Positions 15,801-17,047 of a stretch of 17,047 bases of DNA are shown piece after piece (the stretch's first letter is position 1; the number at the start of each line of letters is the position of its first letter). This DNA is from Candidatus Woesearchaeota archaeon (GTDB lineage: Archaea > Nanobdellota > Nanobdellia > Woesearchaeales > UBA12501): NCBI GenBank assembly GCA_026394915.1, contig JAPLZS010000003.1, forward strand, positions 1 through 17,047, written 5' to 3'. A model generated the notes under the pieces. The model saw only the letters and a program-made list of their open reading frames with translations, was not told the DNA's origin and made no database searches. A program made the position numbers and the translations under genes.

Positions 15801-15936
15801 ATGTGCTGAACTTCTGCCGCAGCAGCTCTTCAAATGTAAGCTTCGGGGCCGCAGCAGCTGCATTGCAGAAAGATACATTGGCAAATACAAAGAGAACAAG
15901 AACTGCTGTTATAATCAACCCCTTTTTTAATCTCAT
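12892..15936 (-). CDS. Large type I surface protein: Ig/FN3-like domains, Cys-rich repeats, membrane helix, cytoplasmic coiled coil
   Basis: The 1014-residue product begins with a Sec signal peptide (about residues 1-28: LKKG, a hydrophobic stretch, then an Ala-rich end). Residues about 50-660 are beta-rich; one unit near 50-155 contains KLSVEDLAGN, and one near 465-567 looks FN3-like (SGIDHFMIEI, TYTFDVKAVN). Residues about 666-821 hold three copies of a unit with the core DCGG-x-C followed by C-x-C/DC-x-x-x-x-C spacing; these should form disulfides outside the cell. One helix lies near 831-851. The last about 155 residues are Arg/Glu/Lys-rich with a predicted coiled coil (about 869-925) and should be cytoplasmic. 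The layout suggests a receptor or scaffold linking outer contact to the cell interior. The ATG has no clear Shine-Dalgarno. It follows the Ig-like gene by 15 bases. Confidence 0.85.
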   Translation of the reverse strand: MRLKKGLIITAVLVLFVFANVSFCNAAAAAPKLTFEELLRQKFSTSVSKVIPTIDVVFDDSVILDDAHLYGIGTDVMKENNYSFRQFVATGDDFYILRMNPVDVPVKNQTAGSKVSITPLNPLFNGYYILKLSVEDLAGNPAVAYEFFYLDITETEMMITEPRLGISNQPVNNLTIRTTRNGVAENTVCKIGVANPFYNFDSPTLKPFESPAVMKPQHTIDNVFGIFGLGTSGQFYILCKDQTQGRVSQKRFDVGVDTVPPLVNSAVFVPPKIVEYPESGNEISALLDITTNEPVICRYSFNEDKNYDDMTAFSNFDRYDVDTYKTENTQKQIVPSDAKASYTVYFECEDKAGWTTGKQSAILEVDLSEGLGISVTYPPRYTTNKTINLIAATNKRSACQIEGGSISSYANMAVYESDQKTYSYNLGTLGDGSYTYDIDCVSVAAAIRQEQTYSYTFTIDNSKPGSPNITGTPVTCSNDGFVFSPALVLSAEDKESGIDHFMIEIKSGTTQILNWTNVGSSISEINEGSDGESIAVDNSTTYTFDVKAVNGVGLESASPKSFSVKYDPADQACLEKNPPVVTINENKTTGKTFVELVCEDESGCDESKFYYGTGEAEKNCTADILLQGPPFSLEITDTQYVCYIAYDKVGNNATGAKLIEIEFASSCSDLKKNGDETDLDCGGSCSPCELTMACIGDSDCKSNYCSGGICKETTCTDAIKNGPLNRIESDIDCGGYCSVLGFKCDPGKECGMDDDCKTGFCNPDIGKCAESTCTDGLKGPDEGDVDCGGTCLEKCSIDSGCIINDDCLTGNCIAGTCKEKVTLTLSGNKSPFGLILIIFGILMMLGGSGYLAYKKIFLPPAKPAPLTPEKREEEAIRERRMEDQRRAQAEMQRRMLEEQRKRDEIARKRLDEAESKKADERAKLFGAFGGKVQPARREGTIGSGMGARSGREKESAERDTKNIYMRLDAIKKKGESGAFDALGDIGSKDKDIYDELKRYGKPENKKSMKTKRRK

Positions 15937-15951
15937 TTTGATAATTCTAGC

Positions 15952-16209
15952 TTATTTTACTTCTGTGCCGACAACATAAGGCGCCTGCAGATCAGCTATC
16001 ACACTGAGGCGTCTTGACGCGACATATCCTGCATCATCTTCTATTTGGACAGTCATCCTGTTTACGAAAGACATATTGAACTCTCCTATCAGCGTTGTGC
16101 TTAGCTCGAATTTATTTCCACCGTATATGCCTGCTATCTGGGGCGCTTTTTCCACTTCATCAGCATTAGGGTTATCCATATCTTTTGGCGGCACATAATC
16201 ATCAAACAA
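15952..16209 (-). CDS. C-terminal part of the Ig-like protein, in the shifted frame
   Basis: This 85-codon frame can only start at a TTG (16209) that overlaps the stop of the preceding frame. It has no Shine-Dalgarno, no signal peptide and no membrane helix, so it makes little sense as a separate protein. Its sequence looks like the second half of an Ig-like unit: a strand around NKFELSTTLIGEFN, then QIEDDAGYVASRRLSVIADL, then QAP, which resembles the DLTPP boundary in the preceding frame. I read it as the 3' end of the same gene. It ends with TAA 15 bases before the next gene. Independent translation by termination-reinitiation at the overlapping TTG is the alternative. Confidence 0.55.
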   Translation of the reverse strand: MFDDYVPPKDMDNPNADEVEKAPQIAGIYGGNKFELSTTLIGEFNMSFVNRMTVQIEDDAGYVASRRLSVIADLQAPYVVGTEVK

Positions 16210-16221
16210 TAGAGACTGATT
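16202..16221 (-). other. Apparent frameshift junction inside the Ig-like gene
   Basis: The upstream frame stops at TGA 16204-16202. The downstream frame is closed by TAA at 16224-16222, so a switch must happen within these 20 bases. Reading one fewer T in the TTT at 16206-16204 joins the two parts as V-S-I-V-D-D-Y without loss of sense. The local order GTT TGA also resembles the CTT TGA type of +1 slip known from bacterial prfB, but no Shine-Dalgarno-like stimulator is visible upstream. Sequencing error, a real mutation, or programmed slippage are all possible. Confidence 0.6.
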
Positions 16222-17047
16222 TTACATCTGTGTCTTTCTCTGCAAAAGTGCCTTTTATGATTATCTCTGTCTCTTTTGTGGTGTAATTGCCTATTGCTAT
16301 TGTCCTTGTTGGCATTACCTCAAGGTTTATATCCTCTATCTTTGGAGGAGTGAGGTCAAGATAAGTTGTGGTATCATACGTGTCAGAGTTTCCTGCATAA
16401 TCTGCCACCTTTATGCTTATCTTCTTATCTCCCTCTGCAAGCTTTGACTCTATCCTATTACATGCAGGTATCTCCCATTTGAAATAATAATCAGTCCCGT
16501 CTTTTGCAACCTGCGTCAGCGGATAATTGTTTTCACTCAGGCAGGCATCAGGAGGATAGATCAATGTTGCATTTAGATCATGGGCTTCATTCAATACCTT
16601 TACCTTGAATATCTTGTCATAATTCTCCCTTATCTTTTCAAGATCCTGTACAGATTGTATATCCGGGGTTATATTGTCTATTATGACTGGATCAAGATAT
16701 ATCGGAGAAGCAGGCCCGTAGATATTGCCATTCAGGACTTTTCCTGCCATGACAACAATCTGGTGCACATCCTCTACTGTGCTTCCTATTGGAGTTGATG
16801 TTATAGAGGGATTGAAAGTGCATCCATCAAAGAAATTGCTGTCTTTTGTTCCGACGCAGTTTGAGCTGAGGTAATCAAAGTTATTCGGATCAACATAATT
16901 TTTCACATAAGACCATATCTTCACAGGCTCGCTGAAGAATAATGTGAACTGAGGAGACTCCTTGACATACCATATACCGTCATGCAATACTCCTCCGATC
17001 ACATTGAAAATCGGCCTCGAAGGAGCGTCCTTGTTCACTATGAAGAC
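16202..17047 (-). CDS. Ig-like surface protein, partial (5' end outside window)
   Basis: The frame is open from the right edge of the window. A GTG at 17038 could be read as a start, but codons for V-F-I precede it in frame, no Shine-Dalgarno is possible to judge there, and the protein begins in mid-domain, so I take this as the middle of a larger gene. The visible 282 residues are beta-rich, with repeated units that end in D-(N/L)-(I/T)-(T)-P and motifs such as KVADYAGNSD and DLTPPKIEDI. These are typical of Ig-like or cadherin-like domains of archaeal surface proteins. No membrane segment is seen. The frame stops with TGA at 16204-16202, in the middle of such a unit, and the rest of the unit continues in the +1 frame (next entry). 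Function is probably adhesive or structural at the cell surface; exact family not recognised. Confidence 0.75.
   Translation of the reverse strand, partial: VFIVNKDAPSRPIFNVIGGVLHDGIWYVKESPQFTLFFSEPVKIWSYVKNYVDPNNFDYLSSNCVGTKDSNFFDGCTFNPSITSTPIGSTVEDVHQIVVMAGKVLNGNIYGPASPIYLDPVIIDNITPDIQSVQDLEKIRENYDKIFKVKVLNEAHDLNATLIYPPDACLSENNYPLTQVAKDGTDYYFKWEIPACNRIESKLAEGDKKISIKVADYAGNSDTYDTTTYLDLTPPKIEDINLEVMPTRTIAIGNYTTKETEIIIKGTFAEKDTDVKSVSIV

Noticed and set aside
1..17047. Bacterial (for example CPR) origin, suggested by the murein-type enzymes
   Set aside because: The class III pilin-like signals, the two archaeal TATA boxes with leaderless spacing and the lack of lipoboxes favour an archaeon; not proven without marker genes.

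Overview
The window is a dense block of protein genes, all on the minus strand and therefore transcribed from high to low coordinates. The likely source is an archaeon of the small-genome DPANN type (Woesearchaeota/Pacearchaeota-like); this placement is inference. It rests on the many N-termini with a Lys-Lys-(Gly/Ala/Ser)-Gln motif before a hydrophobic helix (archaeal class III, pilin-like signal), two archaeal TATA boxes placed as for leaderless mRNAs, and the absence of lipoboxes. I see no RNA gene, CRISPR array, mobile element or plus-strand gene. No gap exceeds about 140 bases.

The window holds 18 genes, one of them split over two frames. Every one appears to encode an exported or membrane-anchored protein. 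Four blocks can be read. (1) 17047-10656: the C-terminal part of a large Ig-like surface protein, interrupted by an apparent frameshift at 16202-16221; a 1014-residue surface protein with Ig/FN3-like domains, three Cys-rich repeats, one membrane helix and a charged cytoplasmic coiled coil; and three pilin-like proteins. (2) 10514-8538: four small or medium anchored proteins that share a cysteine module ending in Cys-Cys. (3) 8439-4753: six genes starting from a leaderless promoter: a 42-residue one-helix protein, a KKGQ pilin-like protein, a 55-residue one-helix protein, a 272-residue anchored protein, a protein with duplicated thrombospondin type 3-like Ca-binding repeats, and an anchored TPR/Cys-rich protein. 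(4) 4666-1: four genes starting from a second leaderless promoter: an Amidase_3-type N-acetylmuramoyl-L-alanine amidase, two anchored proteins, and a giant enzyme that runs off the left edge.

That last gene (2489 to beyond 1) is the most striking item. One open frame of at least 829 codons carries a pilin-like anchor, an NlpC/P60 peptidase domain, a YkuD L,D-transpeptidase domain and a NodB polysaccharide deacetylase domain, with the key catalytic residues visible in each. With the amidase in the same putative operon, this makes four peptidoglycan-directed activities in an organism that should have no peptidoglycan. My working idea (inference) is a cell-surface contact apparatus built from pilin-like, Ig-like and disulfide-rich proteins, carrying enzymes that act on the wall of a bacterial host, prey or competitor.
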